DNA of 64,000 nt, taken from assembly GCF_017565405.1 (NCBI RefSeq), contig NZ_JAGEKR010000001.1, positions 124,001 through 188,000 on the forward strand. Direction: 5' to 3'. Positions 41,774 to 51,173 of this stretch are shown piece by piece. How positions within the stretch are numbered: the stretch's first letter is position 1; each line of letters opens with the position of its first letter. The stretch comes from Allobranchiibius sp. CTAmp26 (GTDB lineage: Bacteria; Actinomycetota; Actinomycetes; Actinomycetales; Dermatophilaceae). Made by a program: the position numbers and the translations under genes. The notes below the pieces were generated by a model, which made no database searches, was not told where the DNA came from, and saw only the letters and a list, made by a program, of their open reading frames with translations.

Positions 41774-43383
41774 GTGCGGGCACCTGCCTGTGTACGGAGC
41801 TGTACGTGCGTGCTGTCGTCGCCGGCGACCGCGAGCGCCAGCCCGTCGATCGCCACTTCCAACCGTGGGTCCTCACCCTTGGCGAGACCACCGACGCTGA
41901 CCAGGCTACGCGCGGGATCCTGCGGGTCCGCCGTCACCTTCACGAAGACCCGGCGACGGCGCAGCGTCATGGACATGATGAGCCCGATCAGACCGAGCAG
42001 CGCGCCGTAGAGCGCGGGCAGCTTGCCGGGGTCGTGCCGGGTCGACAGGCCCGCCCAGCGCTGCACGCTGTTGAAGGTGATGGAGCCCCGACCACCGGGC
42101 AGTTTGACCGTCTGGCCGGGCTTGAGCATCAGCCGCAGCGGTTGCTTGCTCTGCGCGCCCGTCCCCTGCACCTGCTTCATCGCCGAGGTGTCGAGCGTGT
42201 AGACCGACTGCGGCTCGTTTCCGGGGAAGAGGTTGCCGACGTACATCCCGAGCACGAGCGCCGGATCCTTGGGCGCCGGGAAGGTGGAGACCGGGCCGAG
42301 AGTGTCGGAAAAGGCCGCTGTCGGGAGGAAGAAGCCGAAGAAGCCCATCTGCTGGGAGGAGGGAAGCGAGGACACCTTCACGGCACCGGTGGACTTGTAG
42401 TTGTTGTCCTGGGACAGGAAGGGCGTCTCCTGCTGGTAGAGCACGTCGCCCTTCGCGTCCCGCACGGTGATCATCGGGGCATACCCGTTGCCGAGCAGGT
42501 AGACGGAATTGCCGCCGATCGACAGCGAGTGGTTGACGGAGATGACCTTGCGCTGCGGCTTGCCGTTGCCGTCCTGCACCGTCGTGTACGCCGTGAAGTG
42601 GCGCGGCTGGCCGTACTGCGGCGACGTCGGCGCCACCTTGTCCTCGAAGGACACGTCGAGGCTGTTGAGGCGCAGCAACCACGGGCTGAACTTCGAGGTG
42701 TCGACGAGGGGTCCCGCGTTGAGGGTGTCGTACTGGCCGTTGACCAGAGGCGTCCCGACGGGCACGATCGCATCGCCGCGCCACCCCCACAGGTGTCCCG
42801 CGGCGACGGCCAGCACCACCCAGATCAAGCACGAGTGGAAGATCAGGTTGCCCGTCTCGCGCATCCGGCCGGCCTCGGCGGCGATACTGCGCGCTCGGCC
42901 CTCGACCGCGGCGTCCTCCCGCACCCGGTACCGCTTGCGCTTCAGCACCTGCCGCGCGCGGTCGAGCACGACGTCGGCCGGTTCGTCGACGCTGCGCTCG
43001 ACGTACGCCGGCAGCCGCGACAGGTTCTTGGGCGTCCGGGGCACCGGTGCGCGCAGGGTGCGCAGGTGGATGCGGATGCGCGGGATGACACAGCCGATGA
43101 GCGAGATGATCAGCAGGATGTAGATGGCGGCGAACCACGGCGACACGAAGACGTTGAAGAACCCCAACCGGTCCAGCCAGGGCGCCAGGCTCGGGTGGTT
43201 GGTCTTGTACATCGCGACCCGGCCGGCGTCGATGCCGGTCTGCGGGATGATCGACCCGGGGATCGCGGCGACCGCCAGCAGCAGGAGCAGGAAGAGCGCC
43301 GTGCGCATCGAGGTCAGCTGCCGCCAGAACCAGCGGGCGGTCCCGAGCGGCCCGAGGCGTGGCTGAGTGATCGTGGAACTCAT
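41770..43383 (-). CDS. resB: Cytochrome c biogenesis protein ResB
   Basis: 537 residues with an N-terminal membrane anchor group (GTARWFWRQLTSMRTALFLLLLLAVAAIPG), two further helices, a large extracytoplasmic domain (~190-480, many beta strands, e.g. LLRLNSLDVSFED, PRHFTAYTTVQ, KVISVNHSLSIGG) and a final helix (ALYGALLGLIGLIMSMTL) before a cytoplasmic tail. The start ATG overlaps the CcdA stop as TGATG. It forms the heme export/attachment complex with CcsB and binds apocytochrome c. Confidence 0.94.
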   Translation of the reverse strand: MSSTITQPRLGPLGTARWFWRQLTSMRTALFLLLLLAVAAIPGSIIPQTGIDAGRVAMYKTNHPSLAPWLDRLGFFNVFVSPWFAAIYILLIISLIGCVIPRIRIHLRTLRAPVPRTPKNLSRLPAYVERSVDEPADVVLDRARQVLKRKRYRVREDAAVEGRARSIAAEAGRMRETGNLIFHSCLIWVVLAVAAGHLWGWRGDAIVPVGTPLVNGQYDTLNAGPLVDTSKFSPWLLRLNSLDVSFEDKVAPTSPQYGQPRHFTAYTTVQDGNGKPQRKVISVNHSLSIGGNSVYLLGNGYAPMITVRDAKGDVLYQQETPFLSQDNNYKSTGAVKVSSLPSSQQMGFFGFFLPTAAFSDTLGPVSTFPAPKDPALVLGMYVGNLFPGNEPQSVYTLDTSAMKQVQGTGAQSKQPLRLMLKPGQTVKLPGGRGSITFNSVQRWAGLSTRHDPGKLPALYGALLGLIGLIMSMTLRRRRVFVKVTADPQDPARSLVSVGGLAKGEDPRLEVAIDGLALAVAGDDSTHVQLRTQAGART

Positions 43384-44135
43384 CAGATCGCCGGCTCGAA
43401 GCTGCCGTTGCCGACGAGCTGCGTCTGGATCCACGCCACGAAGTCCTCCCAGAGGCCGCTCACCATGAGCACACCCACGATCAGCATCAGGGTCCCACCG
43501 ACCAGTTGCACCGCCCGGTGGTGGTCGCGCAGCCAGCGCGACGCGCGTTCGGCCCGGGACCAACCAGCCGCGATGAGCACGAAGGGGATCCCGAGCCCGA
43601 CCGTGTAGCAGACGGCGAGCAGGACACCACGCGGTACCGGACCACCCTGGTGTCCCAGGGGCGCGGCTGCGACCTGGATCGCGCCGTACACCGGGCCGAC
43701 GCACGGGCTCATCCCGAGCCCGAACACCACACCCAGCAGCGGTGCGCCGAGCAGGCCCGCCGCCGGACGCCAGCTCACCGGCAGACCGCGTTGTCCGATG
43801 AAGCCGAGGTAGACCAGCGCCAGCAGGATGACGATGACCCCACCGACCCTGGTGACCAGACCGAGGTGGTTCTGGGTGAGATCAAGGGCCCAGTTGAGAG
43901 CGACGGAGATCCCGACGAGTACGACGCCGAAACCGAGTACGAAGAGCAGCGCGCCGGACACCAGACGGGTGCGGCGACGTTCGTCGGTCAAGCCCGTGAC
44001 ATAGGCGAGGAACCCGGGCACCAAGGGCAGCACGCACGGTGATGCGAAGGAGACGAGCCCTGCCACGAGAGCAAGGCCCACCGCCAGCGGGAGGCTGCCG
44101 GAGGCGACGATCTGCTTCACGTCGGCGGACATCAT
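43383..44135 (-). CDS. ccdA: Cytochrome c biogenesis thiol-disulfide transporter CcdA
   Basis: 250 residues, six helices, with the two redox-active cysteines in VSFASPCVLPLVPGFL (~35) and GMSPCVGPVYG (~142) in the classic ccdA/DsbD context. It carries reducing equivalents across the membrane to ResA. The start overlaps the TlpA/ResA stop region (MMSADV; ATG at 44135 or 44132). Order ResA-CcdA-ResB-CcsB is the usual System II cluster. Confidence 0.95.
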   Translation of the reverse strand: MMSADVKQIVASGSLPLAVGLALVAGLVSFASPCVLPLVPGFLAYVTGLTDERRRTRLVSGALLFVLGFGVVLVGISVALNWALDLTQNHLGLVTRVGGVIVILLALVYLGFIGQRGLPVSWRPAAGLLGAPLLGVVFGLGMSPCVGPVYGAIQVAAAPLGHQGGPVPRGVLLAVCYTVGLGIPFVLIAAGWSRAERASRWLRDHHRAVQLVGGTLMLIVGVLMVSGLWEDFVAWIQTQLVGNGSFEPAI

Positions 44136-44722
44136 TTACCTGACAGCGTGTCGTCGACCAGGCCGACCAGGGTGGTGTCATCGATCGGACCGGTCACCCG
44201 CGCCGCGATCCGGTGCTGGGAGTCCAGCACCAGAGTGGTGGGCGGAGCGCCGTTGAAATTCCCACCGAGCGCGGAGATCGACCGTCCGTCGCCGTACTGC
44301 AGCGACGGATACGTCATCCCCCGCTGCTGGGTCGTGGCCAGCGCGGTGGCCGCGCCCTCCTTGTAGTCCAGGCCCATCAGCACGACCGGCTTACCGCTGG
44401 CCTTCAGCTGGGTCCACGCCTTCTGCAGACTCCCGAACTCCGTCTGGCACGGCCCGCACCACGAACCCCACACGTTGAGGACCACGACCTTGCCCTTGGC
44501 ATCGGTGGCGCTCGACCACGGCGCACCGGTCAGGACCGAGCCGGACACCGTGAGGGGCTTGCCGCGCTGGCCGACCGAGAGCTGTTCGACGGCGCCGTCC
44601 CCACCTGTGCCACCAGCGTTCTTCGCCTGCGCACCGATGCCGTTGCCCCCACCACCACTGCTGCACGCGGAAAGCAGGATCGCGGCGCACAGCGCACCCG
44701 TGGTCAGACGCAGCGACCTCAT
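44132..44722 (-). CDS. resA: TlpA/ResA-type thioredoxin lipoprotein
   Basis: 196 residues: lipoprotein signal MRSLRLTTGALCAAILLSAC (lipobox LSAC, ~20), a glycine-rich linker, then the thioredoxin domain with WGSWCGPCQTEF (~96-107; CGPC) and cis-proline loop FNGAPPTTLVLD. It keeps apocytochrome c haem-binding cysteines reduced. The ATG at 44722 overlaps the phosphatase stop (ATGA). Membrane-anchored on the outside. Confidence 0.93.
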   Translation of the reverse strand: MRSLRLTTGALCAAILLSACSSGGGGNGIGAQAKNAGGTGGDGAVEQLSVGQRGKPLTVSGSVLTGAPWSSATDAKGKVVVLNVWGSWCGPCQTEFGSLQKAWTQLKASGKPVVLMGLDYKEGAATALATTQQRGMTYPSLQYGDGRSISALGGNFNGAPPTTLVLDSQHRIAARVTGPIDDTTLVGLVDDTLSGK

Positions 44723-45366
44723 GCGCCCGCCACCGCCGATGCGCGAGGCAACAGTGCGGCGGCCGGCTCGGCGTACGTCACCATCGTGACGTCCGGGCCG
44801 CGGAAGGTGAGGCTGGTGACCGAGGCCAGGGTGCACTCGCGGTGGCGCGGGTTGTGCCACAGACGGCGGTGCTCGGCGTCGAGCCGGGCGATCCAGACGG
44901 GCAGCTGGTGACTGACGATGACTGCCTCACGACCTTCGGCCTGCACCCGGGCATCGTCGATCGCCGTGCGCATCCGGGTGGCGATGTGCGCGTACGGCTC
45001 GCCCCAGGACGGCTTGATCGGGTTGACCAGCTTGGGCCAGAAGCGCGGCTGCAGCAGCTGCCGGGGTTGAGCGCCCACCGTCATCCCCTCGAAATCGTTG
45101 TCGGCCTCGATGACCCGGTCGTCCAGCGCGACGGGCAGCTTGGCCGCCTCGGCGAGCGGCTCGATGGTCTGCTGGGCGCGTTCGAGCGGTGAGGACACCA
45201 GGTGCGCGATGTCGTTGTCCGCCAGGTACGCCGCGGTCAGCTGCGCCATCTCGTGGCCCAGCTCGGACAGTTTGAACCCCGGCATCCGGCCGTAGAGCAC
45301 CTTGCCGGGGTTGTAGACCTCCCCATGACGCACCAGGTGCACGATCGTGCGCTCACTGCCCGTCAT
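44719..45366 (-). CDS. Histidine phosphatase family protein
   Basis: 215 residues. HLVRHGE (phospho-acceptor His, ~10-16), SPLERAQQTIEP (Arg and substrate pocket), HVIEADNDFEGM and IVSHQLPVW (second catalytic His) define the phosphoglycerate-mutase-like fold, here as a broad-specificity phosphatase rather than a mutase. The ATG at 45366 behind GGGGGA is used. It precedes the ResA lipoprotein gene with overlap and is itself downstream of hemL, a conserved actinobacterial order. Confidence 0.9.
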   Translation of the reverse strand: MTGSERTIVHLVRHGEVYNPGKVLYGRMPGFKLSELGHEMAQLTAAYLADNDIAHLVSSPLERAQQTIEPLAEAAKLPVALDDRVIEADNDFEGMTVGAQPRQLLQPRFWPKLVNPIKPSWGEPYAHIATRMRTAIDDARVQAEGREAVIVSHQLPVWIARLDAEHRRLWHNPRHRECTLASVTSLTFRGPDVTMVTYAEPAAALLPRASAVAGA

Positions 45367-45445
45367 GTCCCCCAGTTTCTCATCCATGTCTGTGTGCCTC
45401 GTGACCGCAGGGGCGTCGACGCGAACGCGACGTGCCGGGGGCCGA

Positions 45446-46768
45446 TCAGGACCTTGCGGCAGCGGCGGCAGCGGCGGCCGCAGCGGGCAGCGCTGTCAGT
45501 ACGGCGTCCACGGCCGCGTCGTCGTGGGACGCGCTGACGAACCACGATTCGAAGGAGCTGGGCGGCAGGTGCACGCCCTGCTCCAGCATCGAGTGGAAGA
45601 ACCGCCCGAATGCCGCCGTGTCCTGGTCGCGCGCGTCGTCGTAGTCCCGCACCCGTTCCTCGCGGAAGAACACGTTGAACATCGAGCCGGCGCGCCCGAT
45701 CACGTGGGGGACGCCGGCCGCGCTCAGTGCATCGGCAGCACCCGCGGCCAGCGCGTCGCTGACCTGGGTGAGCCGCTCGTAGACCTCTGCGGTGCAGCCG
45801 CGCAGGGTCGCGAGGCCGGCGGCGGTCGCGACAGGGTTTCCCGACAGCGTGCCCGCCTGGTAGACCGGCCCGTCGGGTGCGAGCCTGCTCATCAGCTCGG
45901 CCGACCCGCCGAACGCCGCCGCCGGGAAGCCGCCGCCCATCACCTTGCCGAAGGTGAACAGGTCCGGCGCGCCGCCCTCCGGCTCACCCTCCAGGCCGTA
46001 CCAGCCGGCCGGCGAGCACCGGAAGCCGGTCATCACCTCGTCGCTGATCAGTAGTGCGCCGTGCTCGTGGGTGATCCGTCGCAGCGCTGCGGTGAACCCG
46101 GGCTCGGGCGGTACGACTCCCATGTTGCCGGCGGCCGCTTCGGTGATGACGCAGGCGATCTCGTCGCCGTGCTCGGCGAACGCCGCTTCGACAGCGGCCA
46201 CGTCGTTGTAGGGCAGCACGATCGTCTCGTGAGCGCTGGAGACCGGCACTCCTGCTGAATCGGGCAGCGCGAACGTCGCGAGCCCGCTCCCAGCCGCGGC
46301 CAGCAGGGCGTCGACGTGACCGTGGTAGCAGCCGGCGAACTTCACGACCTTGCTGCGCCCGGTCGCACCGCGCGCGAGGCGCAGCGCGCTCATCGTCGCC
46401 TCGGTGCCGGAGCTCACCAGCCGGACCTGCTCCAACGGGGCGACTCGGTCGACGATCTCCGCGGCGAGCAGGACCTCGTTCTCACTCGGCGTACCGAAGG
46501 AGAAGCCCTTGGCCGCCGCGTCCCGCACCGCCTGCTCCACGTCCGGGTGGGCATGCCCCAGGATCATCGGACCCCACGAGCAGATGAGGTCGACGTACCG
46601 GTTCCCGTCGACGTCCGTCAGCCACGGACCCGTGCCGGAGGCCATGAAACGCGGTGTGCCGCCTACGGATCGGAAGGCTCGCACGGGCGAGTTCACGCCT
46701 CCGGGGATCACCGCGCGCGCCGTGCGCATCAACTCGTCGGATCGGGTCGTGGACTGTGCTGCAGGCAT
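45446..46768 (-). CDS. hemL: Glutamate-1-semialdehyde 2,1-aminomutase
   Basis: 440 residues, PLP-dependent. It converts glutamate-1-semialdehyde from HemA to 5-aminolevulinate. [35 protein letters not shown] (phosphate cup), [22 protein letters not shown] (Asp to the pyridine N) and [17 protein letters not shown] (Schiff-base Lys, ~274) identify it. An Ala-rich tail ends the protein. It lies separate from the rex-hem run because of a MarR gene and a 230-base gap with a large palindrome. Confidence 0.96.
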   Translation of the reverse strand: MPAAQSTTRSDELMRTARAVIPGGVNSPVRAFRSVGGTPRFMASGTGPWLTDVDGNRYVDLICSWGPMILGHAHPDVEQAVRDAAAKGFSFGTPSENEVLLAAEIVDRVAPLEQVRLVSSGTEATMSALRLARGATGRSKVVKFAGCYHGHVDALLAAAGSGLATFALPDSAGVPVSSAHETIVLPYNDVAAVEAAFAEHGDEIACVITEAAAGNMGVVPPEPGFTAALRRITHEHGALLISDEVMTGFRCSPAGWYGLEGEPEGGAPDLFTFGKVMGGGFPAAAFGGSAELMSRLAPDGPVYQAGTLSGNPVATAAGLATLRGCTAEVYERLTQVSDALAAGAADALSAAGVPHVIGRAGSMFNVFFREERVRDYDDARDQDTAAFGRFFHSMLEQGVHLPPSSFESWFVSASHDDAAVDAVLTALPAAAAAAAAAARS

Positions 46769-46864
46769 GCCGCCATCCTCGCAGGCGCCCGGACGCCCGG
46801 CTCGGCCCCCACCGTCCAGGCGGTCGGGTCTCCAAGGCGACGTGGTGGCCTACGCGGTCGTCCT

Positions 46865-46940
46865 GCGTCCAGGTGGGGGTTTTGCGTCCGTGGCCAGTGC
46901 TGCAGTCCTGGCCGCAGACGCAGAACGCGCACCTCGACGC
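46865..46940. repeat. 76-bp imperfect palindrome upstream of hemL
   Basis: Arms 46865-46897 and 46908-46940 match in reverse complement at 27 of 33 positions around a 10-base loop TGCTGCAGTC-like centre. The rest of the 230-base gap 46769-46998 holds no gene that I can support. It could be a terminator for the MarR gene or a regulatory hairpin in the hemL leader. Confidence 0.85.
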
Positions 46941-46998
46941 AGAACGCGCGCATCGCGGAGGGGTGCGTGCACCGCCGCGAGGGGGTCAGGCGACGACC

Positions 46999-47475
46999 TC
47001 AGGCGACTTCGGTGTCCTTGCCGGTGAGGTGGCGGCGTATGGCGTCCATCGCCTTCCCCAGCACCTCCAGCTCGCTCGGGCCGACCTGCTCGATGAAGTG
47101 CTCCCGCACGCCCTGCACGTGCAGGCGGGCCGCACGACGCACAGTCTCCCACCCGGGGGCCGTGAGGGAAAGCACCACACCGCGGCGGTCCTCGGGCGCA
47201 TCGCTGCGCGAGACCCATCCGCGCCGCTCGAGACGGTTGGCGGTGTGGGTGACGCGGCTGCGCGACTGGATGATCAGGTCGGCGAGCTGACTCATCCGCA
47301 TCGAACCGTCCGGCGCCTCCGAGAGCATCGACAGCAGCTCGTACTCCGCGAACGACAGTCCTGCGCCCTGCAACTCGGTGTCCAGGCGCACTTCGAGCGC
47401 ACGGCTGGCGCGCAGGTACGCACGCCAGGCGTGTTGCTGGTCCTTGGTCAGCCAGGGCTGGTCGGCGGCTGTCAC
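46999..47475 (-). CDS. MarR-family transcriptional regulator
   Basis: 158 residues with the MarR winged helix: LSFAEYELLSMLSEAPDGSMRMSQLADLIIQSRSRVTHTANRLERRGWV (recognition helix IIQSRSRVTHTANRL) and the wing SDAPEDRRGVVLSLT. Helices on both sides form the dimer. It senses a small ligand and represses nearby genes; position between hemB and hemL suggests heme or oxidative-stress genes as targets, but no operator repeat is obvious. GTG at 47475. Confidence 0.87.
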   Translation of the reverse strand: MTAADQPWLTKDQQHAWRAYLRASRALEVRLDTELQGAGLSFAEYELLSMLSEAPDGSMRMSQLADLIIQSRSRVTHTANRLERRGWVSRSDAPEDRRGVVLSLTAPGWETVRRAARLHVQGVREHFIEQVGPSELEVLGKAMDAIRRHLTGKDTEVA

Positions 47476-47518
47476 GGTTGCCCGTCCATGTCAGCTGAGC
47501 CTACCGTCGCGCACCGTC

Positions 47519-48493
47519 TCAGACGGTCGACCTCAGGATCGTCGCGACCTCGACGGCGTAGTAGGTGAGGACGATCGAGGCACCCGCCCGTTTGATGGAG
47601 GTGAGCGTCTCCATCATCATCCGGTCGCGGTCGATCCAGCCGTTGGCTCCGGCCGCCTCGATCATCGCGAGCTCGCCGCTCACCTGGTAGGCGGCCACCG
47701 GGACGTCGACCTCGTCGGCGACGGCGCGCAGCACGTCGAGGTAGGGCAGCGCGGGCTTGACCATCACGATGTCCGCGTCCTCGGCGAGGTCGAGGGTGAG
47801 CTCCCGCATCGACTCGGTGAAATTCGCCGGGTCCTGCTGGTAGGTCGCGCGGTCGCCCTGGAGCGTCGAGTCGACGGCCTCCCGGAACGGTCCGTACGCC
47901 GCCGACGCGTACTTCGCGGTGTACGCCAGGATGATCGTGTCGGTGAAGCCGGCACCTTCCAGCGCCGCGCGACATGCGCCGACCTGCCCGTCCATCATCC
48001 CGGACAGCCCGAGCACGTGCGCGCCGGCGCGGGCCTGCGCGAGCGCCATCTGCGCATAGATCTCCAGAGTGGCGTCGTTGTCGACCCGGCCCTGCTCGTC
48101 GAGCACCCCGCAGTGCCCGTGCGAGGTGAACTCGTCCAGGCACAGGTCGGACATCAGAACGGTGCTGTCACCCAGTTCGTCGCGCAACCGGCGCAGCGCC
48201 ACGTTGAGGATCCCGTCCGGATCCGTTGCGCCCGAACCGATCTCGTCACGATGCTCGGGTACGCCGTAGATCATCAGGCCCCCGACTCCGGCCGCTACCG
48301 CGTCCCGCGCGGCGACCACGAGGGAGTCCAGGCTGTGCTGCAGGACGCCGGGCATCGAGCCGAGCGGGACCGCGTCGGTCAGCCCTTCCTTGACGAACAT
48401 CGGCAGCACGAGGTCAGCCGGGTGCAGCCGCGTCTGCGCCACCAGCCGGCGGACCGCGGGGGTCTGCCGGAGCCTGCGCGGGCGGTGCTCCAT
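47519..48493 (-). CDS. hemB: Delta-aminolevulinic acid dehydratase (porphobilinogen synthase)
   Basis: 324 residues. It condenses two ALA to porphobilinogen. Catalytic lysines are in [13 protein letters not shown] (~195) and [12 protein letters not shown] (~245). The metal loop reads [15 protein letters not shown] (~114-128): the first and third zinc cysteines of the classic C-x-C...C site remain, but the second is aspartate, an intermediate between Zn- and Mg-type enzymes. The ATG at 48493 overlaps the hemD stop (TGATG), placing it at the end of the rex-hemACDB operon. Confidence 0.95.
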   Translation of the reverse strand: MEHRPRRLRQTPAVRRLVAQTRLHPADLVLPMFVKEGLTDAVPLGSMPGVLQHSLDSLVVAARDAVAAGVGGLMIYGVPEHRDEIGSGATDPDGILNVALRRLRDELGDSTVLMSDLCLDEFTSHGHCGVLDEQGRVDNDATLEIYAQMALAQARAGAHVLGLSGMMDGQVGACRAALEGAGFTDTIILAYTAKYASAAYGPFREAVDSTLQGDRATYQQDPANFTESMRELTLDLAEDADIVMVKPALPYLDVLRAVADEVDVPVAAYQVSGELAMIEAAGANGWIDRDRMMMETLTSIKRAGASIVLTYYAVEVATILRSTV

Positions 48494-50184
48494 CAGGCCT
48501 TGGCCTTGCGCCGTGTCGCGGAACGGCGGTCGCTCGGGCGGCGTACGCCGTCGCCCGCCTCGGCCGCCGACAGGGCGAGGCCGCGGCCGTAGTCGGCCAG
48601 GGCGTCGACCAGCGATGCGGCGGACGGCTCGGCCGCGAGGACGTCGACCCGCAAGCCGTGTTCCTCGGCGGTCTTCGCGGTCGCCGGGCCGATACACGCC
48701 ACCACCGTCGAGGTGTGCGGCTTGCCGGCGATGCCGACCAGGTTGCGCACGGTCGAGCTGGAGGTGAAGAGGACCGCGTCGAAGCGACCGGACTTGATCG
48801 CCTCGCGCACCTGCGGAGCCGGCGGAGCGGCCCGCACCGTGCGGTAGGCCGTCACGTCGTCGACCTCCCAGCCCATCTCCTGCAGACCCGCCACCAGGGT
48901 GTCGGTGGCGATGTCCGCGCGCGGCAGGAAGACCCGGTTGATCGGGTCGAGCAGGTCGTCGTACTCCGGCCAGCCCGCGAGCAGGCCCTTGGCGGACTGC
49001 TCGCCCTCCGGCACCAGATCCGGTTCGAGACCCCACTCGCGCAGGGCGTCGGCGGTGACTCCCCCGACGGCGGCGATCTTCAGGCCGGCGAACGCTCGCG
49101 CGTCCAGCCCGAACTCGGCGAACTTCTCCTTGACCGCACGCACCGCATTGGCGGAGGTGAAACCGATCCACTCGTAGCGGCCGGTGACCAGGCCCTTGAT
49201 GGCCCGCTCCATCTGCTGCGGGGTGCGCGGCGGCTCGACGCTGATGGTCGGGACGACGTCGCTGGCCGCACCGAACGACGCGAGCCGCTCGGTCATCGTG
49301 CCGGCCTGCTCCTTGGTGCGCGGCACCAGGACGTTCCAGCCGAAGAGCGGCTTGGTCTCCCACCAGGACAGCTGGTCGCGCAGACCCACGGTGCTGCCCA
49401 CGATCGCCACAGTCGGCGCGTGCACCTTGTCGGCCCGGATGACCTCTGCGGCTTCGCTCAGGGTGGTGACCTGGGTGGCCTGCTCGATCAGCGTGCCCTG
49501 CGCGGTGAGCGCGACCTTCGCGTCACCGTCGCGGCCCGCAGCGAGCAACCGCCCGAGCGCGTCGGCGATGTTCTCGGTCGCACCGAGGAGCACGACCGTC
49601 GTGTCGTCTCCGGTGGAGCGCTCCCAGGCGACCTTCCCGTCACCGGCACTGATGACGTGCACGGCGCGGGTCGCGTTGTTGGTCAACGGGATACCGGCGT
49701 ACGCCGGCACCGCGGACACCGCGCTCACACCGGGCACGATCTCGAAGGGGATGCCGGCCTTGCTGAGGGCGATCGCCTCTTCGGCGAGACCGTTGAACAT
49801 GGCCGGGTCGCCGTCCATCAGCCGGACCACGAGGGTCTCCTCGGACGACGGGTCGCTGGGCGACGCCTGCTTGGCGGCGCGCACGACCAGCTTGGCGCGC
49901 GAGGCGTGGGTCAGCGGCTGGCCCGCCTCGCCGTGTCCGGCGTCCACGATCTCCACGTCGGCGCGGGCGTACGGCGCGACGAAGTCCTCCCGCGCGATCC
50001 GGTCGATCACGATGACGTCCGCGCGTCGCAGCAGGCTGACGGCCCGCGTGGTCAGCAACCCGTGGTCGCCGGGGCCCGAGCCGACGAAGGCGACCGTCGG
50101 CAGGGTCTTGGCCTTGGCGCCCTTGGAGGTGGTGGAGGTGCCGGAGGTGCTGCTCTTCCGATTCGATGCAGTGGTGGTGCTCAC
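48493..50184 (-). CDS. hemD: Bifunctional uroporphyrinogen-III C-methyltransferase / uroporphyrinogen-III synthase
   Basis: 563 residues. After an S/T-rich ~28-residue leader, [18 protein letters not shown] (~31) begins a CobA/SUMT methyltransferase half, with [12 protein letters not shown] and [19 protein letters not shown]. The second half (~280-530) is uroporphyrinogen-III synthase: [28 protein letters not shown]-type [28 protein letters not shown] and SSSTVRNL. It leads to heme and, through precorrin-2, siroheme or B12. A tail rich in R/K follows. The GTG at 50184 overlaps the hemC stop (GTGA). Confidence 0.95.
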   Translation of the reverse strand: MSTTTASNRKSSTSGTSTTSKGAKAKTLPTVAFVGSGPGDHGLLTTRAVSLLRRADVIVIDRIAREDFVAPYARADVEIVDAGHGEAGQPLTHASRAKLVVRAAKQASPSDPSSEETLVVRLMDGDPAMFNGLAEEAIALSKAGIPFEIVPGVSAVSAVPAYAGIPLTNNATRAVHVISAGDGKVAWERSTGDDTTVVLLGATENIADALGRLLAAGRDGDAKVALTAQGTLIEQATQVTTLSEAAEVIRADKVHAPTVAIVGSTVGLRDQLSWWETKPLFGWNVLVPRTKEQAGTMTERLASFGAASDVVPTISVEPPRTPQQMERAIKGLVTGRYEWIGFTSANAVRAVKEKFAEFGLDARAFAGLKIAAVGGVTADALREWGLEPDLVPEGEQSAKGLLAGWPEYDDLLDPINRVFLPRADIATDTLVAGLQEMGWEVDDVTAYRTVRAAPPAPQVREAIKSGRFDAVLFTSSSTVRNLVGIAGKPHTSTVVACIGPATAKTAEEHGLRVDVLAAEPSAASLVDALADYGRGLALSAAEAGDGVRRPSDRRSATRRKAKA

Positions 50185-51173
50185 GATTCACGCTCCGCAG
50201 CGTTTGTTGGGACGAGGTCTTCGGGGTGGGTGCGGGACGCATCCGGTTGCGGAGGCGCCCCTGGAGGTATGACGTCGGCGGCGCCGTCCTGGAGCAACAG
50301 CTGTGCCAGTTCGGTACCCAGTCGGGGGGCGGCCTCAATCGGTCCGGTGACGGATCGACGCAGCTCGAACAACCCGTCCTTGCTGCCGACGAAGGCGCGC
50401 AGCGAGATCAGCAGGGAGCCGTCGAGCTCCTCGACGACCTCCGCCAGAGCCCCGATCGGCGACGAGCAGCCTGCTTCCAGCGCACCGAGCACCGCACGTT
50501 CGGCGGTGACCGCCGCGCGGGTGTCGGGGTCGTCCAGGGGCGCGAGCGCCGTCCGCAGCTCCGTGTCGTCCTCCCGGACCTCGAGCGCCAGTGCGCCCTG
50601 TCCGGGTGCCGGCAGCATCTGCAGCGGGTCCAGCACCTCGGTGATCGCCTCGGTGCGGCCCACCCGGGCCAGTCCGGCGCGGGCTAGGACGACCGCGTCC
50701 ACCGTCCCGCTGGTCACGAGCGACATGCGGGTGTCGATGTTGCCGCGGATCCCGCGCACCTGCAGGCCGAGCCCGAGGGCGTTGAGTTGCGCGGCCCGAC
50801 GGGGAGAGCCGGTGCCGACGACGGAGTCCTGCGGGAGCTCGGCGAGGGTGAGTCCGTCACGCGCGACGATTGCGTCGCGGGGGTCCTCCCGCGGCGGGAT
50901 CGCGGCGATCACCAGGCCGGGCTCGGGCTGCACCGGCAGATCCTTCAACGAGTGCACCGCGAGGTCGACCTCGCCGGCGAGCAGTGCATGACGAATCGCG
51001 GCGGCGAAAACCCCTGTGCCACCCATGGATTCCAGAGGTGCGCGGTTGGTGTCACCCTCGGTGGTGATCATCACGAGCTCCACCTGGTGTCCGCGTTCGC
51101 GCAGCAGTTTCGCGACGCTCTCGCTCTGGGTGGTCGCGAGCGCGCTGCGCCGGGTGCCCAGTCGCACGATCAT
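50181..51173 (-). CDS. hemC: Hydroxymethylbilane synthase (porphobilinogen deaminase)
   Basis: 330 residues. It polymerises four porphobilinogens. RLGTRRSALATTQ (~4-16), VHSLKDLP (catalytic Asp region is HSLKDLP), RRAAQLNAL and LEAGCSSPIGAL, whose cysteine (~235) carries the dipyrromethane cofactor, are present. It overlaps hemA by ATGA and hemD by GTGA in the operon. Confidence 0.96.
   Translation of the reverse strand: MIVRLGTRRSALATTQSESVAKLLRERGHQVELVMITTEGDTNRAPLESMGGTGVFAAAIRHALLAGEVDLAVHSLKDLPVQPEPGLVIAAIPPREDPRDAIVARDGLTLAELPQDSVVGTGSPRRAAQLNALGLGLQVRGIRGNIDTRMSLVTSGTVDAVVLARAGLARVGRTEAITEVLDPLQMLPAPGQGALALEVREDDTELRTALAPLDDPDTRAAVTAERAVLGALEAGCSSPIGALAEVVEELDGSLLISLRAFVGSKDGLFELRRSVTGPIEAAPRLGTELAQLLLQDGAADVIPPGAPPQPDASRTHPEDLVPTNAAERES

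Noticed and set aside
41806-43608. Plus-strand 600-codon frame opposite resB
   Set aside because: It is antisense to a gene with clear membrane helices and operon overlaps; the translation is low-complexity R/H/V-rich.
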